Shown one piece after another: positions 1 to 10,673 of a DNA stretch of 64,000 nucleotides (within the stretch, counting starts at the first letter, position 1; each line of letters starts with the position of its first letter). The notes beneath the pieces were generated by a model that was not told the origin of the DNA, ran no database searches, and saw only the letters and a program-made list of their open reading frames with translations. Position numbers and translations under genes: made by a program. The DNA is taken from positions 62,682,782 through 62,746,781 of the forward strand of contig NC_083344.1 of assembly GCF_019175385.1 (NCBI RefSeq), read 5' to 3'. This DNA comes from Lycium barbarum. Its lineage: Eukaryota; Streptophyta; Magnoliopsida; Solanales; Solanaceae.

Positions 1-203
1 ATAGCTCAAATGATACAAAATTTCCCAAAACATGGCTCAACCTTAACTTTCTCTTACAACCTACTTGCTTAGCCTCAAATGCCCTGGGAATCTTAATTAG
101 AATCACCAAACATCCTTCTTCACATTACAAGGGCTTCATGTACACTTTAGGCTTACATTGGAATGTTCATAATGCGAGCGACACAAAATTCTAAGGTGTA
201 ACA
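1..203 (-). repeat. 3' LTR of element A (last 203 bp on plus strand, U3 end)
   Basis: The segment is colinear with the right end of the LTR at 5476-7957, including a shared block ending GCGAGCGACACAAAATTC and the terminus GGTGTAACA. On the minus strand this is the U3 start, TGTTACACC. The remainder lies left of the window. Confidence 0.92.
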
Positions 204-239
204 TTCTTGGCCCCTTAGGAATATTCGTCCTTGAATGTT
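204..239 (-). other. Polypurine tract and adjacent hairpin of element A
   Basis: Directly inside the 3' LTR the minus strand carries a purine run containing AAGGGGCCAAGAA, the expected plus-strand primer. At 220-239 lies a degenerate inverted repeat (AATATTCG / TTGAATGTT on the plus strand) matching the better-preserved hairpin next to the PPT in families B and C. Confidence 0.75.
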
Positions 240-401
240 AGACTCTTGAAAATTCTACAGAAATTTCGCCAGAGTTTCTCCTGTAATATGGTACTACCAT
301 CCTATCACATAAACCCACAGTATATCTCCTCTCAAGGCTACAACATCAACAACAAAAACCATGGCCACACACGACAAAAAAAACATTAAAGAAAGCATTA
401 A

Positions 402-1905
402 ATACCTGGAGAAAATGGTGCCTTTGCCTGAGTCTCCTCTGGAGATGGAAATAAATGTGGGTACTTGAGCTTCGTGTCTTCTTCCGCTTTCTAGCTCATT
501 TCCTCTCTATTATTATTTCTCCATAAGACTTTAACTGAAGCTACATCCTTAGTTCTAAGTCTCCGTACTTGCCTATCTAAATGGCAATAGGAACTTCTTT
601 GTAGGACAGTTGCTCGGTAACTCGAACATCATCCACATGTACAATTCTAGAAGGATCACCAATGCACTTACGAAGCATCAACACATGAAAAACCGGATGC
701 ACAGACTCCAGTGCAGAAGGTAGCTCTAACTCATATGCTACTTTACCCACTGTACGAACAATTCTATATGGTCCGATGTACCGAGGGATCAACTTACCTT
801 TCTTGCCAAATCTCATCACTCCTTTCATAGGCGAAACCTTCAGGAAAACCCAATAGCCTACTTTAAATTCCAACTTGCATCGTCGATTATCTGCATAGGA
901 TTTCTGTCGACTCTGAGCTGCTAACAATCTTTCTTGAATTACTTTCACTTTGTCAACTACTTGCTGTATCACATCTGGGCCAACTAACTAATTTTCTCCA
1001 ACATCAAACCATCCTATAGGGGATCTACATCTTCGCCTATACAAAGCCTCATAAGGAGCCATTTGAATAATGGAATGGTAACTGTTATTGTAGGCAAACT
1101 CAATAAGGCGTAAATGATCATCGCAACTGCATTGAAAACCAAGTACACAAACTCTCAACATATCTTCAAGTGTCTGTATAGTACACTCCGCTTGTCCATC
1201 TGTCTGCGAGTGAGATGCAGTACTAAGACTCACTTGAGTCCCCAATCCATCCTGAAAGGATCTCAAGAAATTAGCTGTGAACTATGCCCCTCTATCTGAG
1301 ATAATGGCTATAAGGACACCGTGAAGTCGTACAACCTCTTTAAGGTAGAGCTTTGCATAATCTTCAGCCGAATGCGTAGTTCTGACAGGTAAGAAATGAG
1401 CTAACTTTGTGAGCCTATCGACTTTGACCCATATTGAATGATGCTTCCGCTGAGTACGGGGCAAACCTATAATGAAATCCATATTAATTACCTTCCATTT
1501 CCATGTCGGAATCTTCATAGCCTGTAATAAACCTCCAGGCTTCTGATGCTCTATTTTAACTTACTGACAATTCGGACACTGAGCAACAAATTCCGCTATA
1601 TCTCTCTTCATGCCATCCCACCAATACATTTCTTTGAGATAGTGATACATCTTTGTTGTGCCCGGATGGATAGAATAGCAAGAATAATGGGCTTACCTCA
1701 TAACCTGCTGACGGAGGCCTGCAACAGTAGGAATACACAGTCTGCCTCGATATCTGAGTACTCCATCTCCTGTAATAACAAAGGATGTATTTTCTTTCTG
1801 AGGAGCTGTATCCCGATAATGGATTAGAACATGATCCTCGTACTGACGCTCCTTTATTCCGCCACCAAAGATGATATTGTTTTATCCTGAATTGTAACCC
1901 CTGTA
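402..1905 (-). pseudogene. pol: Pol: integrase and chromodomain of element A (broken)
   Basis: Integrase would insert the element cDNA, and the C-terminal chromodomain is the module that in chromoviruses directs insertion to methylated-histone chromatin. Visible pieces are an HHCC zinc-binding stretch ending CPNC near 1570, the first catalytic Asp region (VINMDFIIGLP, about 1480), a DGQAE block near 1205 carrying the catalytic Glu, the GPY/F segment (RYIGPY, about 770) and a chromodomain-like tail (RQVRRLRTKDVASVKVLWRN, about 480-565). Lesions include a stop just after CPNCQ, frameshifts before and within the core, a one-base deletion at about 580 that shifts the chromodomain frame, and a further stop inside it. 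Confidence 0.85.
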
Positions 1906-1943
1906 TCACTTGAGTCTATCAGCCGCACTCCAAGGCTAGCTAA

Positions 1944-3560
1944 TCAGTGAGCCTCACGGACTATCTCTCTTTTCTCCGGCTGCACATCCGTTAGACTACC
2001 CATGGATTTACGACTAAGAGCATTGGCTACCACATTGGCCTTCCCAGGATGGTACCGAATGTCAACATCATAATCCTTTAGTAAATCTAGCCATCGCCTC
2101 TGACATAAATTCATGTCCTTCTGCTTGAAGATATACTGGAGGCTCTTGTGATCAGTATAAATATCAACATGGGCACCATATAAATAATGTCTCCATAATT
2201 TCAACACATGGATCACCGCAGCTAACTCAAGATCATGAGTTGGATAATTCTTCTCGTGCTTCTTCAACTGCCTAGACGCATAAGCAATAACCTTACCGTC
2301 CTGCATCAATGCACATCCCAAACCAATACCTAAAGCATCACAATATATCACATAGCCATCTATTCCTTCTGGAAGAGTCAAAATGGGTGCTGAGGTCAAC
2401 TTGTCCTTCAACATATGAAAACTCCGCTCACATGCATCTGTCAACTGGAATTTAGCTGATTTCCGAGTCAGCTTGGTCAACGGGGCTGAAAGAGAAGAAA
2501 ATCCTTCTATGAACCTTCTGTAATAACCAACCAAACCAAAGAACCTACGTATCTCCGGCTGTGTCGAGGACCATGGCCAATTCTTTACAGCTTCAATCTT
2601 TTGAGTATCCACTCTAATGCCTTCATCTAAAATAACGTGGCCAAGAAAAGCCACAGAGTTCAACAAGAACTCACACTTGGAGAACTTAGCATACAACTTT
2701 CTATCTCGAAGGATTCTAAGCACTGCTCGTAAATGTTCTGCATGATCTGCCTCTGATGGTGAATAAACCAGAATATCATCTATGAACATAATCACGAACA
2801 AATATAGAAAGGGCCTGAATACACGATTCATTAAATCCATGAATACGGCTGGGGATTATTTAGCCCGAACAACATAATCACGAACAAATATAGAAAGGGC
2901 CTGAATACACGATTCATTAAATCCATGAATACGGCTGGGGATTATTTAGCCCGAACAACATAACACGAAACTCATAGTGGCCATATCTAGACTGGAATGC
3001 CATCTTTGGAATGTCTTCTTCCTTTACCCTGACCTGGTGATATCCTGATCTCAAGTCTATCTTCAAGAAATATTTTGCACCTTGCAACTGATCGAATAAA
3101 TCATCGATCCTCGGGAGCGGATACTTATTCTTTACAGTCACTTTATTCAATTGCCTATAATCAATATACATTCACAAGGAGCCATCCTTCTTCCTTACAA
3201 ATAACACCGGCACACCCCACGGCGATATACTAGGCCTAATAAAGCCCTTCTCAAGTAAATCCTCTAACTGCTCCTTTAATTCTTTCAACTTTGCAGGTGC
3301 CATTCTATAAGCAGGAATAGATATTGGCTGAATATCTGGCAATAAACTGATAGTGAAATCAATCTCTTGCTCTAGTGAAATGCATGGAAGTTCATCTGGA
3401 AACACCTCTAGAAACTTATTAACCACAGGGACAGACTGAAGGGTCGGTGACTCTGCTTGTACGTCCTGGACACGAACCAAGTGATAAATGTACCCCTTTC
3501 TAATCATCTTCCTCGCCTTAGGATATGAAATAAACCTACCCCTTGGCGAAGAAGCCTTGC
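1944..3560 (-). pseudogene. pol: Pol: reverse transcriptase and RNase H of element A (broken)
   Basis: This copies element RNA into DNA and degrades the RNA strand. RT fingers and palm read across 2917-3507 ([33 protein letters not shown]). The catalytic FIDDIL motif is intact near 2780, followed by the thumb and connection, then RNase H ([17 protein letters not shown] near 2330, [11 protein letters not shown] near 2150) up to 1944. The frame breaks at 3172, where the conserved Arg of [10 protein letters not shown] has become a stop, and between 2840 and 2957, where an 86-bp tandem duplication shifts frame. The intact palm motif suggests fairly recent decay. Confidence 0.88.
2786..2957. repeat. 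86-bp tandem duplication inside RT of element A
   Basis: Two adjacent, almost identical 86-bp copies are present (about 2786-2871 and 2872-2957), each running from AACATAATCACGAAC to TAGCCCGAACAACATA. None of the other RT copies in this window has the second copy. Because 86 is not a multiple of three, the duplication splits the RT frame just upstream of the catalytic Asp pair. Confidence 0.93.
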
Positions 3561-3597
3561 CCTTCCACTCAAGGGCTAGCTCGCTTGGAAATTGGAA

Positions 3598-3942
3598 TCA
3601 AACTACCTTCGTTCTGTAGTGAACATTAGCGTAATAGGAAGCCAACCAATCCATACCCACGATCACATCGAAATTAATCATGTCTAACTCAATAAAATCT
3701 GCTAAGGTATGGTGATTACAAAAAATCACTACACAGCCCCGATATATCTGCCTAGTTATGACTGGATCACCAACTGGTGTCGACACCTTAAACGATTTAA
3801 TCGATTCAGGTTCTATCCCAAAGTTGCCGGTAACAAATGGAGTAACATATGATAAAGTCAAACCTGGGTCAATAACTGCATACACATCATAGAAGGAGAC
3901 TGATAATATACCTGTAACAACATCAGGAGAAGACTCATGATC
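3598..3942 (-). pseudogene. pol: Pol: aspartic protease of element A (partial)
   Basis: This retroviral-type aspartic protease would cut the Gag-Pol polyprotein. The active-site segment reads AVIDPGLTLSYVTPF, the D-P-G-S/T form typical of this lineage in place of D-S/T-G. Downstream are STPVGDPV and the conserved FDVIVGMDWLASYYANV near its C terminus. It is framed by the Gag zinc knuckle on one side and the RT linker on the other. The frame is interrupted between the ALVGR end of the Gag segment and the protease start. Confidence 0.82.
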
Positions 3943-5272
3943 TTACCTACCGACTAGTGCATATACGCGATGCTTAGGACCGCTCGAGCTGGATGCTGCA
4001 CTCCTCCCTCTACCACATCCTGCTGGTCTCAGGAGAACTTCCCCTAAAGGGTGTACTGCAGAAGAAGAAACAACCATAAACCATGTAGGCTGAACCATAC
4101 CCCCACTCTCTCTCATCGGACACTGACGCATCCTTTGACCTGGCTGGCCACAAGCACAACAAACATCTGATCCTAGCTCACACAGACCTGCGTGTAAATT
4201 GCCACACTGGGCACACCGCGGCAAAAAGGGTCTTATCTGGCCTGACTTCGGTCTATCCTGAGAACCTGGAGCTCTAGAACTCTGGCCCTTCTGGAATAAG
4301 TAGACCGATCAAATCTTGGACCTGAAAACCGCGGAGGTGCACTCCCTGCCAAATAGAATGGATATTGGGGATACTGTTATCTTTGTCCTCCCCTGGACTC
4401 ACCCCGATATTTAAAGATCTGGCCCTCTTGCCATGGCCCCGATCACGGTCATGCTCTGTCCTCTGCTGATGCTTGCAGTCCTCAAAATTCTATGCATATG
4501 CCTGTATATGGGAGCTATCCACGCTCGGCTGTAATGCGGCAGTCGTACAAGCATCTATCAAATGCAGCCCTAATCTCACAACAAAATGATGAAATCTGTC
4601 CTCCATCTCAGCCACCATGTCTGGGGCATATCTAGCCATAGAATCAAAATATACACAATACTCCTAGACACTCATACTGCCCTGCTCGATACGCAGAAAC
4701 CTATCTGCTCGGGCCCGTCTGACTTTCGGAGGCAAATAATTGTGAATGAAAGCATCTGAAAACTCTCACCAAATAGCTGGAGGGGCATTATCTCCCCTAG
4801 ATAGCTCCCAAGTCTTATACCACTATACTGCAATATCAAGAAGTCTATGCGAAGCCAACTCCATAGACTCAACCTCATCTGCTTGCATAACCCTCAAGGT
4901 CCTCTGCATACCATCAATGAAGTCCTGGGGGTCCATATTTTGCTTTATCACTAAAAAATCTAGAGGTCTAATCCAAGAAAAGTCTTAACCCTCAAACTAC
5001 CAGCCCTATCTTCCTGATCTACACCAACCCCCTGCCGTTGAGCCAGGGCGGCTACCAACTTAGTCAATAACCATACAGCATCCCGCACATCCTGGCCTGG
5101 TGCATCTGGCTGGGGAACTGGGGCAGGTCCTAGAGGCGGGGCATGTGAGGTTTGAGATAGGCTCTCACCCTGAATCTCATCCCAAGTCCTAGTAGCCCCC
5201 CTGGGTACAGCTAGTGGCCTCACCAGACACTCCATTTCCTTTTTGGGCCGTTGTAACTTTCTTGCGAGGCAT
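3943..5272 (-). pseudogene. gag: Gag of element A (broken)
   Basis: Gag forms the cytoplasmic particle that packages element RNA. The start is placed at 5272, where a minus-strand ATG opens MPRKKVTTAQKG, matching the MPxKxKATAAQKGK starts of Gag in families B, C and D. Fragments of the capsid-like region lie at 4672-4878. The nucleocapsid at about 4120-4190 has CCACGQPGQRMRQC, in which the His of the CX2CX4HX4C zinc knuckle is replaced. Several stops and frame changes separate the pieces. A basic, Gly/Ser-rich linker precedes protease. Confidence 0.8.
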
Positions 5273-5459
5273 CGCTGAAATCAAAACAAATCATTAGAGG
5301 GTGAACTCTTAACACATGGATCGATCGCAAGATCTAAGACTGAAAAGAATGACATCATCCTAAATGTCGCGTATCCTCCTATTTATAAGTGTGGTGCTCG
5401 ACACACCCATAGACAAGACTCTATTAGACACAGTCTGTAGACAACTCTAGGATGGAACT

Positions 5460-5471
5460 GCTCTGATACCA
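5460..5471 (-). other. Primer binding site of element A (initiator Met tRNA type)
   Basis: On the minus strand this reads TGGTATCAGAGC, the classic plant initiator-Met-tRNA PBS, four bases inside the 5' LTR end at 5476. It fixes the minus orientation and the LTR boundary. Confidence 0.93.
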
Positions 5472-5976
5472 CTTCTGTCACGACCCAAACCGATGAGTTG
5501 TGCGAGTGTCTGACCCCCTAGTGACCAAACACCCCTATACTCATATCTGAACAATACTGAACATCAAGGGCCCATAAGTAACTTAAATTGATATCATGCT
5601 TCCTCATGAAAGGGCGACATCATGAACTATGTACATTTACATACATACAAGCTAAAAGAGCAATACAAGTCAACTAGGCTGCTACATATACTATACACAA
5701 AATAATAGGAGCCGACAAGGCTATATCATCTGACATACACATACATCTGTGTACAAACCTCTACTGGAATATCAAGCTGTACAAAGGACGGGACAAGGCC
5801 CCGTCATACCCATATGCATATACATTTTAAAAGAATGGCATACCAAAATAGACTGCAGCTCCGGATCAAATGGAGCGCACTGACCACTGCTGGATATAGA
5901 GGTCTTACAGAGCTGGACCACCTATCTGTCTACCTGTACCTGCTACATGAACATAGCCCCCCAAACAATAGAGGAG

Positions 5977-5997
5977 TCAGTACGGATAATGTACTGA
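5977..5997 (-). other. Conserved LTR stem-loop (family A copy)
   Basis: Seven-base arms TCAGTAC and GTACTGA pair perfectly around a seven-base loop. A second weaker stem (CTCC with GGGG, about 5953-5977) follows on the transcribed strand. The same pair occurs at the equivalent LTR place in families B, C, D, E and in the solo LTR. Confidence 0.8.
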
Positions 5998-6192
5998 GTA
6001 TGTAAGGCATAAGAGTAACATAAGTATAAGCATAAGAATCATGAACGGAATCTGGAACTCAAAGCTAACTGACTGTATGCATAGATTTGTATGAACACGT
6101 ATCTGTATAATTGACAATGCCTTTGTGGGTGCATAATCTGTATGCTGTCAATGATAAGAATGCTCATGTATATAAATATAGGTCATAGTGCT

Positions 6193-6314
6193 AAGGAACG
6201 TTCAGCCCGATCTATATCCCATATAATGGTGTCGACGAACGTACGACCCGATCCATACATTATATAATAACACCGAGGAACGTACCGCCCGATCCATATA
6301 TCATCATCAAGGTG
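6193..6314. repeat. Three ~41-bp tandem repeats in LTR A
   Basis: Three diverged units (6193-6234, 6235-6275, 6276-6314) each carry GAACGT, CCCGATC and CATAT in the same order. LTR C carries an unrelated 54-bp tandem repeat in the matching part of the LTR. Confidence 0.8.
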
Positions 6315-7470
6315 CACCAGCTGATCAGGTGGTAATGCGTATACAACGCCTACCCATTTTTCAATACCCCATGTACATATAATATACGCGTATATGACGC
6401 CTTCTGGTCATGGATCAATATGCATACGTATATGAATGCAATGCATAACTGAAATGTATACATAGAACTCTCGGAGTGACATAATGTCATATTACCTCTA
6501 ATGGACAACTTTTAAGCTAACATCATCAACATAAGTAATCTCAAGACCCATGAATAGAAGGAACAATCATACGTGGTATAGGAACATCAAAGACTAGCAT
6601 ACTCCTAGTGCTTCTAAGAGTAAAGTAATATGGAAGCTCATGTAATCGCTTGTTGGCTCATAACATAGGATCATGACAAAATGAAGAAGGAATAGCCTTA
6701 ACATACCTTAACGTATCCTTAATCATTTAACATTCTACGTCAACGTTCACAAGATCTACATTTAAAAAGGATCATACTAAGGTTAAGTCATAAAGAAACT
6801 CTTAAGTTCAAACTAGAACAATTCATGAGCTAGAGAAAATTGGGAAGCATTTCCTTTGTTTCATTGACTTCCTCAATATAATAGAAAGCTCCCAAATATT
6901 AATAGCAACATCCATAATATCATAATCAAGAGGCTTCTTCAAGTTAAGCGTTGTCCAATCCTCAAAACTCTTTGTTAAGGTTATGCATAATAATAGCTAC
7001 AACACCACACCATCTTCACTTACATACAATACTTCCTCAACATCATTAGTATCCCTCCTCAACAAAAGTTTACTCATAGCATACTAAGAATCATGACTCA
7101 AGTTAATTTACTACTCAAAAATATCATTAAATCAATATTTGAGCTTCATCTTCTACTATCTTCCCTCATCCATGTTATCCAACAACCAAACATTCTTAAA
7201 TCATGAAATAGACATGGAAACGAACCTTTTATATCATAGGAATGAGCTTTGGATCAAGTTACCAACTTGTATGAAAACCCTAGCTTCAATACCAAAGAAA
7301 TTCTTGAAGTCTACCAACCCTTGTGAGTCATCCAACACATGGATATCTTTATTCTTGCCTCTTAATCTTTGATTTCTCTTGGGTTTGGTCCAATATATGT
7401 ATGAGAAGGTTCTAGAGCTCTTAAGACTTGGGGAAATGTTGGAAATGAGAAAATAGAACAAGGGTCATCT

Positions 7471-7626
7471 ATTTATACAAAAAGGAAAAAGCTGTCCCGA
7501 CCAAGTTATACGGCCATTTATACGGTCCGTATAAATGGACCGTATAATCCCTCCATGAAAACACCCTTCTCTGCCATGGTTATACGGGCTGTATAACTTA
7601 TACGGTCCGTATAAGTGGTCGTACAA
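7471..7626 (-). promoter_or_regulatory. LTR A core promoter: TATA box with upstream palindromes
   Basis: On the minus strand TATAAAT (7471-7477) is a good TATA box. Immediately upstream, at 7505-7555 and 7580-7626, lie palindromes such as TTTATACGG-T-CCGTATAAA and related half-sites (TACGGCC, TACGGGC, GGACCGTATAA). The arrangement recurs next to the TATA region in LTRs B, C and D, which is why I read it as a promoter-proximal array. Confidence 0.7.
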
Positions 7627-7957
7627 CCCACAGTTTTCCGAAAACTTCTCTCGTCGATTCGTTCAACCTCCAATCCTTATGCAACCTTGTTAACACTTAT
7701 AAAAGACTTCATTAACCATCTAAGGGACCTGATATCTATTCCTCAAGGTGATTCTAGGTATTTCATATATGAAATTACCCAAAACTTGGCTCAACCTTAA
7801 CTTTCTCCGACGACCTACTTCATTAGCCTCAAATGCCCTTAGAATCTTAATTAGAATCATCAAACATCCTTCTTCACCTTACAAGGGAATCATGTCCACT
7901 TTAGGCTTACATTGGCATGTTCATAATGCGAGCGACACAAAATTCCAAGGTGTAATA

Positions 7958-8877
7958 CATGCAGACATGATAAAGGTCCCTCCAACATAACTGAATGCTA
8001 TGACGTCACCCTTGTCATTCGTCGCTTGGGCCATGGATGTCATAGGGCCAATTGAGCCAGCTACATCAAACAAATTCCGCTTCATTTTGGTCACCATAGA
8101 CTACATCACCAAGTGGGTGGAAGCAGCATCTTGTTCGTCGGTGACAAAGAAAGTGGTCACAAACTTTGTGCGCAACAACCTCATATGTCGATTTGGCATC
8201 CCAAAATCAATCATAACGGACAATGGGGCTAATCTGAATAGCCACTTGATGAAAGACATGTGCGCGCAGTACCAAATCACCCACCAGAATTCAACCGCAT
8301 ACTGACCACGGATGAACGGGGCAGTAGAAGCCGCCAAAAAGAACATCAAGAAAATCCTCAGAAAGATGATTTATAACTACAGAGACTGGCATGAACAATT
8401 GCCTTATGCATTACTGGATATCACACTACTGCCAGAACTTTAATTGGGGCCACTCCATAGCTGTTGGTGTATAGCACCGAAGAAGTAATGCAAACTGAAG
8501 TAGAAATCCCTTCAGTTCAGATAATACATGAAGTTGAGTTGGACCACGCAGAATGGATCCGCAAAAGATATAAACAACTGGCTTTGATAAATGAAAAATG
8601 GATGATTGTTGTTTCCCTTGGCCAACTATAAAAACAAAGAATGGCGCGGGCTTTTAACAAGCATGTAAGAACTAGGGTTTTTCAAATCAGGCAATTGGTG
8701 CTCAAACGAATATTCCCTAATCAGGAAGAATACAAAGGAAAGTTCGCACCAAATTGGCAAGGCCCCTATATGGTGCGAAAGGTACTATCAAGAGGAGCTG
8801 TAGTATTCACTGAAATGGATGGTCAGGAGGGGCCAAGAGCAATAACTTCTGGTGCCATCAAGAGATACTACGTGTAA
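7958..8877 (+). pseudogene. pol: Tat/Ogre-type integrase, 3' part, broken
   Basis: It reads in from HADMIKVPP, then AWAMDVIGPIEPATSNKFRF with the first catalytic Asp, IDYITKWVEAAS, IITDNGANLN with the second Asp (about 8215), NGAVEAAKKNIKKIL with the catalytic Glu (about 8325), and a C-terminal part from MARAFNKHVRTRVFQ to IKRYYV and a stop at 8875. Lesions are a stop at 7988-7990, a TGA at 8303-8305 just before the Glu block, a frameshift near 8417 and a stop soon after. The N-terminal part is cut off by element A. The wording of the motifs is that of the Tat/Ogre integrases of dicots. Confidence 0.85.
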
Positions 8878-8990
8878 AGAAGAAAACAACTGCGAAGATT
8901 TAGAATTTCCATAGTTAGGTTTTCTTTATTTCCATTCCCTTTGCTTGTCATTTTACACTTTTCTTAGAAAAAAAAAATCCAAAATCATGT

Positions 8991-9246
8991 ACGAACTACG
9001 CAAGGACCTGATTCCCTAAACTTATAAGGGGATACGTAGGCATTTTTCCAAGCTCGGTCGCTTCAACAAAAAATCCAAAATTACATATTCGGAACTACGT
9101 TATGACCTGATTCCCATCTGGGGATACGTAGGTGCTCTTTTGAGTTCGGTCTCAAAAAAATTTCAATATGTTTACCCTGAACTACATTTCGACTTGATTC
9201 CCGAAACGGGATACATAGGCGCTCTCCCGAACTCGGTCATTCCAAA
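8991..9246 (+). repeat. Three ~65-bp direct repeats after the Tat integrase
   Basis: Units begin at 8991, 9091 and 9179. Each reads GAACTAC, then ACCTGATTCCC or a variant, GGGATACGTAGG and a TCGGTC end. Two further diverged units lie at 57182 and 57325 on the other side of array C. Such repeats typically follow integrase in Tat/Ogre elements; function unknown. Confidence 0.85.
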
Positions 9247-9320
9247 CAAAATTCCCAATAAACCTTAGGAAACCATAGAAATTATTTAGCAAGAAAGGTA
9301 AAGGTAACCCCATAAGGAAA

Positions 9321-9600
9321 CTGGGGCAGAATTTTTTAGACGACCTTAAAAATTCTTTAAATAGATCAATTCTAAGGAACGAACTAATTAAAATTTCTAC
9401 ACTGGGGCAGAATTTTTGAGAAGGATCTCAAAAATCCCTCAACTACAGTGAAATCAAGAAATGACAAGTACACACTTATACTAGGGAAAATTTTTTGAGA
9501 GGGTCTCAAAAATTCCTTCGACATAGCAAAAATCAAGGTGGTATAAAGATCTATACAACTGGGGCAAAATTTTCTAAAAGGATTCGAAAATTTTCACTAG
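9321..9600 (+). repeat. Four GGGGCAGAAT repeats with internal hairpins
   Basis: Units start near 9321, 9412, 9481 and 9559, each with (C)TGGGGCA-AATTTTT or a decayed form. Units two and three fold: ATTTTTGAGA pairs with TCTCAAAAAT around AGGA, and TTTTTGAGA pairs with TCTCAAAAA around GGG. The G-run followed by an A/T tract resembles a polypurine tract repeated in tandem. Confidence 0.75.
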
Positions 9601-10668
9601 TCAAGATCAAGCAGAAGAAAAGAGACAGGAGACCTTGCTTGAGTAACTAATGTCATGACATTAAAAGGGTGTATATAAAGTATTATTTTTGAAACATATA
9701 TGCATATATTTTCCAAAAATCATCGCCTAAAAAATTTTCTTAGCTCTGCTAGAAAATAAAAGATTTTAAGGAAAATGAGCATCCTTTCCTAACGAGATAT
9801 GAACGGAAGAAGTCCATACGCAGAGAGCGGTCAACCATGTAGGAAACTGACAAATTTTTCTATGGATGCAGGAACAAACAAGCATGGATATTTTACACTA
9901 ACCTGTTTGCTAGAATGCTTAAAACAGGGTAATGACGACGAACCAAATGAAGGAGAAGCGTCAAGGAATAGCGGCGCAAACGCGTGTACGAAAGGGTAAC
10001 GAAGCCCTCCTCAAGTAAAGTTTTCTTTACGCTAATAAGTTTGTTCATTTTACAGAGCACAAGGACTTTTACAAAATGAAAATTTTAAGACTACTGAAGG
10101 ATATAATGACGGTACCAAAAGATGGATCTCCACTAAAAACAGTTTTGTATCAAGGTATTGTGACCCCGGCCTAGACGTCGCATGGCTTGCCTTGATACAT
10201 TGGCTGAGTGGACGTCCAAAAATCTAAAAATTTAAAATGATGCGTTGGCATCTGTATTGAAAAGTCGTTATTCCCAATCGAGTCTAGTCGTTTTGGAAGA
10301 TGTGAACCCTACCGACGGGCGGGTATTCTTCCTTAAAGTCAAAAAGTAAAGTGTAAGTTTTGCCGCTAAGGTAAGCTTCATCCCTCAAAATGACGATATG
10401 GATTAAACGACTACGTGCCGAAGGGGCTGAGTCGTCATCCATATATATAGCCAAAAATAGGTAGCAAAATTCGGAGGTTGATGTCCGCAATCGTTGAAAT
10501 ACGAATGTGATTCCTACATCAAGATTTTAAGTCGCTATCGCAGTCTATTTGAAGTTAACATAATCATGGTTCAGGGATAGTGGAAGTCATGAGAAAAGGC
10601 TCCGCACTTGAATATGCAGTAGTTAACTTGAAAAATCTGACTAAATGTTATAATTCTAGATACAGAGG
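9601..10668 (+). other. Non-coding Tat-like sequence, possibly 3' LTR start
   Basis: I see no gene. A purine-rich stretch at 9611-9632 precedes a perfect 10-bp palindrome TGTCATGACA (9651-9660), which could be the LTR start, but no second LTR copy is visible to prove it. A perfect 10-bp inverted repeat (TGTATCAAGG at 10146-10155, CCTTGATACA at 10190-10199) lies further in. Confidence 0.5.
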
Positions 10669-10673
10669 TTAGT
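10669..10673. repeat. Target site duplication of array C, left copy
   Basis: TTAGT directly precedes the first LTR base (10674) and is repeated at 56313-56317 directly after the last LTR base. Confidence 0.93.

Larger units (their letters stand above)
1..7957 (-). mobile_element. Element A, Ty3/gypsy (Del/Tekay-type), left end cut by window
   Basis: This is a minus-strand LTR retrotransposon: the end of its 3' LTR (1-203), internal region (204-5475) and complete 5' LTR (5476-7957). The internal order on the minus strand is PBS, gag, protease, RT, RNase H, integrase, chromodomain, PPT. Positions 1-203 align with 7755-7957, which fixes both LTR ends. Many stops and frameshifts make it non-autonomous. 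Its right end sits in the integrase gene of a plus-strand Tat-like element, where CATGC (7958-7962) would be the target duplication; the partner copy is outside the window. The clade call rests on protein motifs and LTR length, not on a search. Confidence 0.9.
5476..7957 (-). repeat. 5' LTR of element A, 2482 bp
   Basis: The plus strand starts TGTCACGACCCAAACC next to the PBS and ends GGTGTAATA; the paired copy at 203 ends GGTGTAACA, so the terminal CA has mutated to TA. In transcription order (minus strand) it holds palindromes and a TATA box (7471-7626), the conserved AATGCTTCCCAATTTTCTC leader block (about 6836-6863), a splice-donor-like TAAGGTATGT (about 6702-6711), 41-bp tandem repeats, the conserved stem-loop (5977-5997) and the GGGTCGTGACA terminus. 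Confidence 0.92.
7958..10668 (+). mobile_element. Tat/Ogre-like Ty3/gypsy remnant, left part
   Basis: This is a plus-strand element fragment: integrase (7958-8877), then 3' non-coding repeats and possibly the start of its 3' LTR. It is interrupted on the left by element A and on the right by array C; the TTAGT duplication shows that it continues at 56318. The integrase differs from the Tekay type: it ends in IKRYYV with no chromodomain. It is the oldest layer of the nest. Confidence 0.75.

Noticed and set aside
9651..9660. TGTCATGACA as a firm Tat LTR start
   Set aside because: No second LTR copy or target duplication is visible to confirm it, so I mention it only as a possibility.
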